From Candidatus Pelagibacter sp. (GTDB taxonomy: Bacteria; Pseudomonadota; Alphaproteobacteria; Pelagibacterales; Pelagibacteraceae), in assembly GCA_028226735.1 (NCBI GenBank), contig JAOIYV010000019.1, positions 1 through 11,189 on the forward strand: 11,189 nucleotides of DNA, given 5' to 3'. Both the position numbers and the translations under genes were made by a program. The notes beneath the pieces were generated by a model. The model was given only the letters and a program-made list of their open reading frames with translations. It did not search any database and was not told the origin of the DNA. Shown in pieces: positions 1 to 6,847 of this stretch; position 1 is the stretch's first letter; every line of letters starts with the position of its first letter.

Positions 1-909
1 AAGATTATTTATAAATTCTCAGGTATTTTTGATTTACCTTTGATAAATTTTTTTAAAAACAAATTAGTAAAAAACACTAAAAATAGAAGTAAAGAAAATA
101 TTGCAAAACATTATGACCTTGGAAATGATTTTTTTTCTCTGTGGTTGGATAAAACTTTAACTTATTCAAGCGCAGTTTTTGATAGTCCAAAACAAGATCT
201 TCTAGAAGCACAAAATAATAAATACCAAAAATTAATTAATCTATTAAAACCAAAGAATGGAAGTAAAATTTTGGAAATAGGTTGTGGCTGGGGAGGGTTT
301 GCTGAATATATAGGAAGCAATTATGATATAAAATTAGACTGTATTACTATTTCAAAAAAACAATTTGAATTTGCAAAACAAAGAATTCATAAATGTGGAC
401 TTAATGAAAAAGTTAATATTGAAATTAAAGATTATAGAGATCTTAAAAATAAATATGATCATATAGCATCTATAGAAATGATAGAAGCAGTTGGACAAAA
501 TTATCTTAATAGCTATTTTAATACAATTAAGAAAAATTTAACACAAACAGGAACAGTGGGCATTCAAGCTATAACAATTGATGATAGTTTATCCAAACGA
601 TATAAAAATAGGCAAGATTTTATTCAAAAATATATTTTTCCAGGAGGATTTTTGCCATCGAGAAAAGAACTAAAAAATTTTGTTGATATAAATAATTTAA
701 AATTTGTTGAGTATAATTCATACGCAGATCATTATGCCGATACCCTAATAATTTGGAGAGAAAAATTTAATAAAGAATGGGATGTAATTAAAGAACAGGG
801 TTTTGATTTAACATTTAAGCGAATGTGGGAGTTTTATCTTTCATATTGTGAGGCTGGATTTAAATCAAAAAATATAGATTTGATTCAATTCTCACTATGT
901 AATAAGTAA
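1..909 (+). CDS. Cyclopropane-fatty-acid-synthase-family SAM methyltransferase, 5'-truncated by the window
   Basis: Family members transfer the SAM methyl group to the double bond of acyl chains in membrane phospholipids. The frame is open to base 1, and the residues ahead of the first possible start (TTG at 40) look like normal protein, so the true start lies left of the window; E. coli Cfa is about 380 residues and 302 are visible here. Numbering from the first codon: a family motif H-Y-D-L-G-N-D-F-F at 37-45, the SAM motif LEIGCGWGG at 91-99, the E-M-I-E-A-V-G block near 159-165, and the K-Y-I-F-P-G-G block near 210. Compared from memory with E. coli Cfa, the bicarbonate-site Glu (162) and Tyr (245) are kept, but Cys139 is Ser (57) and His266 is Gln (189). 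It may therefore be a methylating rather than cyclopropanating relative, such as those of the 10-methyl or furan fatty acid pathways. The DUF3833 gene follows after 5 bp. Confidence 0.9.
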   Translation, partial: KIIYKFSGIFDLPLINFFKNKLVKNTKNRSKENIAKHYDLGNDFFSLWLDKTLTYSSAVFDSPKQDLLEAQNNKYQKLINLLKPKNGSKILEIGCGWGGFAEYIGSNYDIKLDCITISKKQFEFAKQRIHKCGLNEKVNIEIKDYRDLKNKYDHIASIEMIEAVGQNYLNSYFNTIKKNLTQTGTVGIQAITIDDSLSKRYKNRQDFIQKYIFPGGFLPSRKELKNFVDINNLKFVEYNSYADHYADTLIIWREKFNKEWDVIKEQGFDLTFKRMWEFYLSYCEAGFKSKNIDLIQFSLCNK

Positions 910-914
910 AGTAT

Positions 915-1442
915 ATGAAAATTATATTAGCTTTAGTATTTACGATTTTATTAACCAGTTGCACAGGAAATAATATGAAACCAACCGACTTTAAAGACCA
1001 AAAACCAAGATTGATTATTGAAGAATATTTATCAGGAAATGTTAAGGCTTGGGGAATTTTACAAAATAGATCTGGAAAAGTTACAAGACAATTTTCAGCA
1101 GATTTAAATGGTAAATGGGATGGTAAACAATTAATTTTAAATGAAAAATTTAATTGGAATGATGGTGAAGTTCAAACTAGACAATGGATAATTAATAAAA
1201 TAGATGAACATAATTATGAAGGAACAGCAGGCGATGTAGTCGGTAAAGCTAAAGGGTATTCATATGGCCCTGCATTTAAGTTTGAATATGTTTTAATGGT
1301 CCCTGTTAAAGGTAAAGAATTGAAAATTACCTTTGATGATTGGATATTTATGCAAGATGAAAGAGTTGCAATTAATAGAGCAACAATGACTAAGTTTGGT
1401 TTAAAAGTTGCTGAACTTACAGTTATGTTTGTTAAGGATTAA
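915..1442 (+). CDS. DUF3833 family lipoprotein
   Basis: This 175-residue protein has no known biochemical function. It begins with a short signal peptide and a lipobox LTSC with the lipidated Cys at 16. Residue +2 is Thr, not Asp, so by the usual Lol rule it would go to the outer membrane facing the periplasm. The body matches the DUF3833 pattern as I know it: an A-W-G-I-L-Q-N-R-S-G block at 45-54, L-N-E-K-F-x-W-x-D-G-E at 75-85, G-D-V-V-G-x-A-x-G at 106-114, and a C-terminal F-D-D-W-x-x-x-x-D-E-x-x-x-x-N-R-A-T-M-x-K-F-G block at 140-162. A lipocalin-like beta fold is plausible but not shown. It starts 5 bp after the CFA-family gene and is surely co-transcribed. DUF3833 genes usually sit beside such methyltransferases, so a role in envelope lipid modification or transport is the natural guess. 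Confidence 0.88.
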   Translation: MKIILALVFTILLTSCTGNNMKPTDFKDQKPRLIIEEYLSGNVKAWGILQNRSGKVTRQFSADLNGKWDGKQLILNEKFNWNDGEVQTRQWIINKIDEHNYEGTAGDVVGKAKGYSYGPAFKFEYVLMVPVKGKELKITFDDWIFMQDERVAINRATMTKFGLKVAELTVMFVKD

Positions 1443-1461
1443 TGTCTTACTATTAATGATT

Positions 1462-1467
1462 TATAAT
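1462..1467 (+). promoter_or_regulatory. Possible -10 element ahead of the 2OG oxygenase
   Basis: A perfect TATAAT lies in the 42-bp gap between the DUF3833 gene and the 2OG oxygenase, the longest gap in the window. A start about 7 bases downstream would give a leader of roughly 10 bases before the ATG at 1485. No good TTGACA-like -35 sits 16-18 bp upstream (the bases there read approximately TTAATG), and such AT-rich hexamers arise by chance in this DNA. It suggests, weakly, that the oxygenase has its own promoter. Confidence 0.3.
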
Positions 1468-1484
1468 ATAAATTTAAATAGTTA

Positions 1485-2309
1485 ATGAAACATATTTCCA
1501 GTAAAAATTTCACTTTAGATAAACCAGAAATATATTTAAAAGAATTCTCATCAAATACTCCATTCCCACATTTTGTGCTTGAAAATTTTTTAAAAGAAAA
1601 TAGTGCCAACAAAGTACTAGATAATTTTAAAATTAATGAAAAATGGACAAATTTGAGTTTAGTAAACAATTATAAAAAATTTTTACTTAATGATAGAAAT
1701 TCTATGGATATTGAATGTAATGAAATTATTGACGAGCTAGGGTCAAAAGAGTTTATTGACCATTTAAGCAAAAGTACTGGAATTAAGAATATTTTTTTAG
1801 ACTTTGATCTAGTTGGGGGAGGCTTGCAGCAATCATTAAACGGTGGTTCTCTAAATATGCACACTGACTTCACGTCCCATATAACAAATAGAAATTGGAG
1901 AAGAGTTTTAAATTTAATAATCTATTTTAATAAGGATTGGTCAAAAGAATATAATGGATGTTTAGAATTTTGGGATGATAAAATGAAGACAAAAATTAAA
2001 TCTTACAGTCCTAATTTTAATAGGTGTGTAATCTTTAAAACAGATAAAAAAAGTTATCATGGCTTTCCAGATACTCTTAATTTGCCTGAGGATATTACTA
2101 GGAAATCTTTTGCTGTATATTATTTTGTTGAAGAAGATAAGCCTATTAAGTTATATCCATCAACATTTACCTCAAGGCCGAGTGACAAGTTTTATTACAA
2201 GATTTTAATGGGAATTGATTCTTTCCTTAATAAAATATTTTCTTTTTTAAAGAGGTATAAAATTGTCAATGATAAATTTGCTTCAAAAATTTTAGATTTA
2301 TTTAAGTAG
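1485..2309 (+). CDS. 2OG-Fe(II) oxygenase, prolyl-4-hydroxylase-like (2OG-FeII_Oxy_3 type)
   Basis: Predicted cytoplasmic non-haem iron dioxygenase that hydroxylates or demethylates an unknown substrate using O2 and 2-oxoglutarate. In its 274 residues the jelly-roll core carries the iron triad H126-x-D128 (in L-N-M-H-T-D-F) and a distal H192 (in Y-H-G-F-P). Arg206, in R-K-S-F-A-V-Y-Y-F, is placed to bind the 2-oxoglutarate carboxylate. The region L-N-L-I-I-Y-F-N-K-D-W at 142-152 and the G-C-L-E-F-W-D strand at 158-164 are typical of the P4H-like family. The tail from about 234 is basic and hydrophobic and looks helical, so it may touch a membrane or partner. The start at 1485 leaves 42 bp after the DUF3833 gene; there is no clear Shine-Dalgarno. 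The stop lies 4 bp from that of the convergent SDR gene. The substrate cannot be named; neighbours suggest lipid or envelope, while surface glycans or small metabolites are alternatives. Confidence 0.8.
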   Translation: MKHISSKNFTLDKPEIYLKEFSSNTPFPHFVLENFLKENSANKVLDNFKINEKWTNLSLVNNYKKFLLNDRNSMDIECNEIIDELGSKEFIDHLSKSTGIKNIFLDFDLVGGGLQQSLNGGSLNMHTDFTSHITNRNWRRVLNLIIYFNKDWSKEYNGCLEFWDDKMKTKIKSYSPNFNRCVIFKTDKKSYHGFPDTLNLPEDITRKSFAVYYFVEEDKPIKLYPSTFTSRPSDKFYYKILMGIDSFLNKIFSFLKRYKIVNDKFASKILDLFK

Positions 2310-2313
2310 GATC

Positions 2314-3081
2314 TTATTGATCTCGCTTCATATAAACATTCCCAACATTTATTATTCTAAAATAAATCCAGTTCGGTAAAATTTGTAATATTTTCATCAA
2401 AAAAGTGAAAGTTTTAGGAAAGTGTATTTCGAATCCTTTTTTTTTAATTAAACCTATATATATTTTTTCAGCTGCAAATTCAGGTGTTTTTATCATTGGC
2501 ATCGGGAAATCGTTTTGATCTGTCATTGGCGTTTTTATAAAGCCTGGGCTTATTAAAGAAACTCTTACATTTATTCTTTTCATTTCAAAATGAAGACTTT
2601 CAGCAAAACTTGTTAATGCTGATTTTGAAGCACAATATGCCCCTGCAGCTGGTAAGCCCCTGTATCCTGCGACAGAAGAAACAATAGAAATTTGACCATC
2701 TTTTTTATCTTTAAAATAACTATAAACAGAGTTAATAGAATTCATCGTTCCAAAATAGTTAACTTCCATAATTTTTCTTATCTTATCTAAACTAAATTCT
2801 TTTTCAGATTTAGGGTCATGTATTCCTGTACCAAAAACGCAAATATCAATATTTTTAAATTTTTCAATTATGTCTTTAAAAACATTCTTACATTGATTGG
2901 CATTAGTAACATCTAGTGGAAATGAATGAATATTTTCATTTTTTTGATTTAATTCTTTTAGTAAATTTTCACGTCTGGCAGATGCAGCAACTATCCAACC
3001 CTCATTTGCAAATTTCTGAGCTAGCGCTTTTCCAATTCCACTACTAGCACCCGTGATCCAAATAACTTTTTTATCTTCCAT
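2314..3081 (-). CDS. Short-chain dehydrogenase/reductase (SDR family)
   Basis: Classical SDR of 255 residues that moves hydride between NAD(P)(H) and an alcohol or carbonyl substrate. Visible motifs are the cofactor glycine motif T-G-A-S-S-G-I-G at 10-17, Arg36-Arg37 after beta-2 (favouring NADPH), D57 in L-D-V-T, N108 in the E-V-N motif, Ser136 and the Y149-C-A-S-K153 catalytic pair, and the P-G-F-I-K-T-P segment at 179-185. The usual N-N-A-G motif after beta-4 reads F-G-T-G at 83-86, an atypical version. The last 40 residues, rich in Phe, Leu and Trp, could contact a membrane or lipid substrate. SDRs of this kind often accompany CFA-family and DUF3833 genes, consistent with lipid redox chemistry, but the substrate is unknown. 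It faces the oxygenase tail to tail and TspO head to head, with 6 bp between the latter starts. Confidence 0.88.
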   Translation of the reverse strand: MEDKKVIWITGASSGIGKALAQKFANEGWIVAASARRENLLKELNQKNENIHSFPLDVTNANQCKNVFKDIIEKFKNIDICVFGTGIHDPKSEKEFSLDKIRKIMEVNYFGTMNSINSVYSYFKDKKDGQISIVSSVAGYRGLPAAGAYCASKSALTSFAESLHFEMKRINVRVSLISPGFIKTPMTDQNDFPMPMIKTPEFAAEKIYIGLIKKKGFEIHFPKTFTFLMKILQILPNWIYFRIINVGNVYMKRDQ

Positions 3082-3087
3082 GAAGTT

Positions 3088-3570
3088 ATGTATAGTATGT
3101 ATATGCTTAAAAATAAATTTTTATCTTTTATTTTATTTGGTTTAGTTACGTATTCTGCATCTTTTATAGGTGGAATGGCCACAATAGAGTTTAAAGAACC
3201 TTGGTATTCTTTACTGATAAAACCATCTTACAACCCACCAAGCTGGGTCTTTGCACCTGTTTGGACAATTTTGTATTTGATGATGACATTCGCTATATGG
3301 AGTTTTTGGCATAATAAAAATAAAGATATCAACACAATTTATATTTATTTTATACATCTAATTTTTAATACAACCTGGAGTGTGACTTTTTTTGTTTTTC
3401 ATAAAATATTATTATCATTATTAATTTTAATTATATTAATTTTATTAATAATTCTTCTGATGGTTAGGTTTAGACGTGTCAATATGTTAAGTTACTACTT
3501 AATGATTCCCTATTTACTTTGGTGTTTCTATGCATTAATGCTCAACTCAAGTTTATTTATTTTAAATTGA
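3088..3570 (+). CDS. tspO: TspO/MBR family membrane protein (tryptophan-rich sensory protein)
   Basis: Five-helix integral membrane protein of the TspO family, which binds tetrapyrroles such as protoporphyrin IX and, in Rhodobacter, tunes photosynthesis genes in response to oxygen. The signature is clear: W39-Y-x-x-L-x-K-P-x-x-x-P-P-x-W-V-F-x-P-V-W-x-x-L-Y63, then N-T-T-W-S-V-T-F-F at 94-102, and P-Y-x-x-W at 141-145 with A-L-M-L-N at 149-153. Hydrophobic segments fall near 11-31, 52-73, 83-104, 105-127 and 133-154. Length (about 155-160) is normal. The start is uncertain: ATG at 3088, 3097 or 3103 are all in frame. The third gives M-L-K-N-K, and a GAAG at 3082-3085 suits the second best. It precedes an FAD oxidoreductase by 2 bp, so the two are probably translated from one message. 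A role in porphyrin or light/oxidative stress is inferred from the family. Confidence 0.92.
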   Translation: MYSMYMLKNKFLSFILFGLVTYSASFIGGMATIEFKEPWYSLLIKPSYNPPSWVFAPVWTILYLMMTFAIWSFWHNKNKDINTIYIYFIHLIFNTTWSVTFFVFHKILLSLLILIILILLIILLMVRFRRVNMLSYYLMIPYLLWCFYALMLNSSLFILN

Positions 3571-3572
3571 TT

Positions 3573-4676
3573 ATGGATGATGTTGTAATTGTAGGAGGTG
3601 GAATAATAGGTGCTGCGAGTGCTTATTTTTTATCTAAAGAAGGAAGAAAAGTAAAAGTTATAGAAAGAGACCCGACTTATAAAAATGCTTCTTTCCCTTT
3701 ATCGCTTGGAGGCTTTAGAAGACAATTTTTCCAAAAAGAAAATATTTTACTAGGAAAATTTGCAAGAGAATTTATTTTTAAAATTCCAGAATTATTAAAA
3801 ACTAAAAATAATCCAAACCCTACAGCAAGCATGGTACCAAATGGATACTTATTAATGTTTGGACCTGAGCATGCAGAAGAACAATATAAAGCACTAGAAA
3901 ATCACAAGGCATGTGACGCTGGAACAAAAAATATTAAGGGTTCAGAGTTATCTGATATATTTCCTTATATAAATAATGAAGGTATAGAAACAGCAACTTT
4001 TACAGACAATAAAAGTGAAGGATGGATAGATCCTTTTATGTTCCATAGTGCGCTTAAAAGTAAAGCTATTGAACTTGGTGCAGAGTTTATAAAAGGTGAG
4101 GTGAAAAATATTTTAGATATAAATGCTAAAACTATTGTTTCAGCAGCTGGTTGTTGGACCAAAGAGTTGTTAAATGATATTCCAGTAGTACCTCAAAAAC
4201 ACACAGTGTTTAGAGTTAAATGCCCTAAACATATTCCAGAAATGCCTCTCACAGGTGATTTAACAACAGGAGTTTATTGGAGACCAGAAGGTAAAGAATA
4301 TTTGGCTGGTTCACCTAATTCAGTTTTTGATGCTACAGATTTAGAGCCTGCATGGAATGATTTTGAAGAATTAGTATGGCCTGCACTTGCTCAAAGAATT
4401 CCTGCTTTTGAGGAACTAAAATTAACAGGTGGTTGGGCAGGTTATTACGATTGTAATAAATTAGACAACAATGCAGTTGTAGGAAAACATCCTAAATATG
4501 AAAATGTTTATATGGCATCAGGATTTACTGGTAGAGGTCTAATGCAAGCTCCAGGAATTGGAAGGGCTTTGGCAGAACTAATAACAACTGGATCTTACCA
4601 AACTATTGATATTACTGATTTTGCTGTAGAAAGAGTTCTTGAAAATAACGCTAGACCTGAGCCGTATGTTTTGTAA
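3573..4676 (+). CDS. FAD-dependent oxidoreductase, DAO superfamily (FOXRED1/sarcosine-oxidase-like)
   Basis: Flavoprotein of 367 residues expected to oxidise the C-N bond of an amine or N-methylated amino acid. The Rossmann motif V-I-V-G-G-G-I-I-G-A-A-S at 5-16 with Glu31 after beta-2 binds the FAD ribose and sits right at the N-terminus, fixing ATG 3573 as the start; a longer frame from TTG 3519 overlaps tspO and adds 18 unlikely residues. S-L-G-G-F-R-R-Q-F at 44-52 and the C-terminal G-F-T-G-R-G-L-M-Q-A-P-G-I-G block at 317-330 recall FOXRED1 and related marine DAO proteins. V-S-A-A-G-C-W at 189-195 is the second FAD motif. No GcvT-like folate domain is fused, and no signal peptide is seen. 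It lies 2 bp after tspO and 8 bp before a 2OG oxygenase. Substrates such as sarcosine, dimethylglycine or a D-amino acid are all possible; formate dehydrogenase nearby makes N-demethylation attractive. Confidence 0.85.
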   Translation: MDDVVIVGGGIIGAASAYFLSKEGRKVKVIERDPTYKNASFPLSLGGFRRQFFQKENILLGKFAREFIFKIPELLKTKNNPNPTASMVPNGYLLMFGPEHAEEQYKALENHKACDAGTKNIKGSELSDIFPYINNEGIETATFTDNKSEGWIDPFMFHSALKSKAIELGAEFIKGEVKNILDINAKTIVSAAGCWTKELLNDIPVVPQKHTVFRVKCPKHIPEMPLTGDLTTGVYWRPEGKEYLAGSPNSVFDATDLEPAWNDFEELVWPALAQRIPAFEELKLTGGWAGYYDCNKLDNNAVVGKHPKYENVYMASGFTGRGLMQAPGIGRALAELITTGSYQTIDITDFAVERVLENNARPEPYVL

Positions 4677-4684
4677 AATTTTAA

Positions 4685-5386
4685 ATGCAAAAAATCTTTA
4701 ACTTTTTTCCATTATCAGTTTTTAAGTCCTCTATTTCCACACCTCAAGTTGAAAAGGATAAAATGGTAACTGAAATATTAAATATGGAGGATAATAGCAA
4801 AAATGAAGGTTATAAAACTAATGATAGTGCTTGGACTGGTGATACTCAGGGTTACGAATTTTTGCATGAAAACAAATCGTTTAGCAAACTTTTTTTAGAA
4901 ATTGAAAAAAATATTAAGGAATATTTAGAAAATTTTTCTATAGATCATACTCAACTAGATTTATACTTTCAAAGATCTTGGGCAACTATTTCCAGACAGA
5001 ATGAAAATATAGCAAATCACCGACATGCACAATCACATTTATCGTTTGCGTATTATTTAAAAAAAAGTGCAGATGACTCAAAAATATCTTTTTTTGATCA
5101 AAGTAGACACAATGAATTTATTCCAGGATTTTTAGATTCTTTATCAGTTCAAAAAAAAAATCTAATCAAATCTCGAAATGTATTAAATTCACCTACAATT
5201 CTATTCGATGTTAAAGAAGATGACATCGTAATTTTTCCATCTAAAAGTTTACATGGAACACAAAAAGGGGTTTTAAATAGTGAGAGAATTTCAATATCTG
5301 CAGACATAATGATTGTTGCGAAAAATTCGGAAAATTTAGAACATTTAATAACACCACTAGATAAGTGGAAAATTTTTTCTACTTAA
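4685..5386 (+). CDS. Putative 2OG-Fe(II) oxygenase (TIGR02466 / 2OG-FeII_Oxy_5-like)
   Basis: Predicted non-haem iron, 2-oxoglutarate-dependent oxygenase of 233 residues with unknown substrate. It resembles the TIGR02466-type proteins common in marine bacteria and cyanophages: an early W50-T-G-D segment, then S-W-A-T-I-S-R-Q-N-E-N at 98-108, and N-H-R-H-A-Q-S-H-L-S-F-A-Y-Y-L at 111-125, where the family usually has an H-x-H pair before S-G-V-Y-Y. Distal H190 in L-H-G-T and Arg201 in S-E-R-I-S-I-S-A-D complete the iron and 2OG site. The ligand pair is probably H112 and H114, with H117 a further candidate. A run of ten A at 5151-5160 encodes Q-K-K-N upstream of H190, so an indel there would destroy the active site; the frame is intact as given. 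It starts 8 bp after the FAD oxidoreductase, suggesting co-expression, and ends 3 bp from the convergent selO stop. Confidence 0.72.
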   Translation: MQKIFNFFPLSVFKSSISTPQVEKDKMVTEILNMEDNSKNEGYKTNDSAWTGDTQGYEFLHENKSFSKLFLEIEKNIKEYLENFSIDHTQLDLYFQRSWATISRQNENIANHRHAQSHLSFAYYLKKSADDSKISFFDQSRHNEFIPGFLDSLSVQKKNLIKSRNVLNSPTILFDVKEDDIVIFPSKSLHGTQKGVLNSERISISADIMIVAKNSENLEHLITPLDKWKIFST

Positions 5387-5396
5387 TTTTTAAGTA
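5380..5396. terminator. Small hairpin spanning two convergent stop codons (possible weak bidirectional terminator)
   Basis: The bases read TACTTAA-TTT-TTAAGTA, a perfect 7-bp inverted repeat with a 3-base loop. The stop codons of the plus-strand oxygenase (5384-5386) and of minus-strand selO (5392-5390) form the inner ends of the two arms. T-rich bases lie on the left (5373-5378) and A-rich bases on the right (5400-5405), so each transcript meets a U-tract after the stem on leaving. The stem has only one or two non-A/T pairs, so any termination would be weak. Confidence 0.35.
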
Positions 5397-6841
5397 CCAC
5401 AAAAAGTTTTATAATTTTTATTCTTTGTGCTCGGTGGAATCATATAATTCTTTATATCATCTTGATTTACATAAGGTTTATTTAAAATTTTGTTTAATCT
5501 TATCAAAGGATCTAAATCATTTTTATCCGCTGCTGCTAAAACATCTTCAACGATATGATTTCTTGGAATAACAAGTGGATTAACTGATCTCATCAAACTT
5601 AAGTATTTTTCTTTAGTATTATTATTTATTTTCAATCTTTCTTCCCATCTTTTTTTCCATATAAGAAAATTTTCTGTTTTATAACTCGCATCGTCATAAA
5701 TTTTTTCATTCATTAAGAAACAAAAAGTATTTGTATAATCTACTTTATTTTGGTGCATCCAAGTTAACAAATCTAAAATTAAAACTTGATCTTTAGAATC
5801 TTCTCCAAATAAACCCAACTTATCTCTCATCATATTAAGCCACTTGATTTCATAATCTTTTTCAAAACTATTTATTGTTTCTGTTGCTATTTTAATCGCT
5901 TTATCTTTATTTTTATCAATTAGAGGTATTAGGCTTTCTGCAAATCTTGCAAGGTTCCATTTGGTAATACTTGGTTGATTAAAATAAGCATATCTTCCAA
6001 ATTGATCTATTGAGCTAAATACTGTTTGAGGATCGTAGATATCCATGAATGCGCATGGCCCATAATCAATTGTTTCTCCAGATATAGTCATGTTGTCAGT
6101 ATTCATTACTCCATGAATAAAGCCTACACGCATCCAATCTATTACTAAATTTAGTTGTTTTTCCATTAAAACTTTTAATAAATTTAGAGCTTGATTTTTA
6201 GTTCCTTTAATATTCGGATAGTGTCGGTCTATAGTATAATTGACTAAGGTTTTTAATTCGTCTTCGTTTTGTCTTGCTGCTATATATTGAAAAGTTCCAA
6301 CACGTAAATGGCTACTAGCCACTCTTGTAAGAATAGCACCTTGTAATATATTTTCTCTCACAACATCTTCACCTGTTTTCACAACAGCTAAACTTCTTGT
6401 TGTTGGAATATTTAATGCATGCATTGCTTCACTAATAATGTATTCTCTCAACATTGGTCCCAGGGCTGCTCTTCCATCACCATTTCTTGAAAAAGGAGTT
6501 TTTCCTGAGCCTTTAAATTGAATATCAAATCTCTCGTTATTTTTTGAAATGTGTTCACCTATTAAGACAGCTCTTCCATCACCCAGCATTGTGAAGTGAC
6601 CAAATTGATGACCAGCATAAGCTTGAGCAATAGTTTTTGATCCTTTTGGTAATAAATTTCCAGAAAACAACATTGATAAATTTTTGTTATTAATATTTTC
6701 AAGATTTAACCCCAATTCTTCAACTAAATTATTATTTAGAATTTTAAGTTCTGGAGATTTTACAGGAATTGGTGATGTATTTGATAAAAAAGATTCTGGT
6801 AGTTTTGAATAAGTGTTATCAAACCGCCAACCAATGGTCAT
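5390..6841 (-). CDS. selO: Protein adenylyltransferase SelO (YdiU/UPF0061)
   Basis: SelO is a pseudokinase-fold enzyme that transfers AMP from ATP to Ser/Thr/Tyr of target proteins, with roles in redox stress. The 483-residue length is normal. Visible are G-D-G-R at 87-90, F-D-I-Q-F-K-G-S-G-K-T-P-F-S-R at 105-119 (Lys110 matching Lys113 of Pseudomonas SelO), N-G-D-G-R-A-A-L-G-P at 120-129, and H-G-V-M-N-T-D-N at 243-250. Asp249 and Asn250 are the catalytic and metal residues, and D259 of I-D-Y-G-P is the second metal ligand. The protein ends F-C-G-T, keeping the near-terminal Cys481 that is selenocysteine in some eukaryotic homologues. The enzyme thus looks active. Its ATG lies 6 bp after the formate dehydrogenase catalytic gene on the same strand, with no room for an intergenic promoter, so it is probably made from the same message. 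Confidence 0.95.
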   Translation of the reverse strand: MTIGWRFDNTYSKLPESFLSNTSPIPVKSPELKILNNNLVEELGLNLENINNKNLSMLFSGNLLPKGSKTIAQAYAGHQFGHFTMLGDGRAVLIGEHISKNNERFDIQFKGSGKTPFSRNGDGRAALGPMLREYIISEAMHALNIPTTRSLAVVKTGEDVVRENILQGAILTRVASSHLRVGTFQYIAARQNEDELKTLVNYTIDRHYPNIKGTKNQALNLLKVLMEKQLNLVIDWMRVGFIHGVMNTDNMTISGETIDYGPCAFMDIYDPQTVFSSIDQFGRYAYFNQPSITKWNLARFAESLIPLIDKNKDKAIKIATETINSFEKDYEIKWLNMMRDKLGLFGEDSKDQVLILDLLTWMHQNKVDYTNTFCFLMNEKIYDDASYKTENFLIWKKRWEERLKINNNTKEKYLSLMRSVNPLVIPRNHIVEDVLAAADKNDLDPLIRLNKILNKPYVNQDDIKNYMIPPSTKNKNYKTFCGT

Positions 6842-6847
6842 TTAATA

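Noticed and set aside
40..909. TTG at 40 as the start of the CFA-family gene
   Set aside because: The frame is open upstream to base 1, the upstream residues look protein-like, and the family has a long N-terminal region, so the gene is cut by the window edge.
1439..1873. Two minus-strand open frames opposite the first 2OG oxygenase
   Set aside because: They lie antisense to a gene with clear catalytic motifs, show no recognisable domain, and arise easily in AT-rich DNA.
2310..2326. GATC-TTATT-GATC inverted repeat at the oxygenase/SDR junction as a terminator
   Set aside because: Only a 4-bp stem of a self-complementary tetramer, with no clear T-tract following; chance is a sufficient explanation.
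3519..3572. N-terminal extension of the FAD oxidoreductase from TTG 3519
   Set aside because: It overlaps the tspO coding region and adds 18 residues before a Rossmann motif that begins normally from ATG 3573.
3965..4162. Minus-strand open frame inside the FAD oxidoreductase gene
   Set aside because: Antisense shadow of a recognised flavoprotein, with no domain of its own.
5365..5571. Plus-strand open frame across the end of selO
   Set aside because: It overlaps the conserved selO C-terminus, which ends F-C-G-T, and has no recognisable domain.
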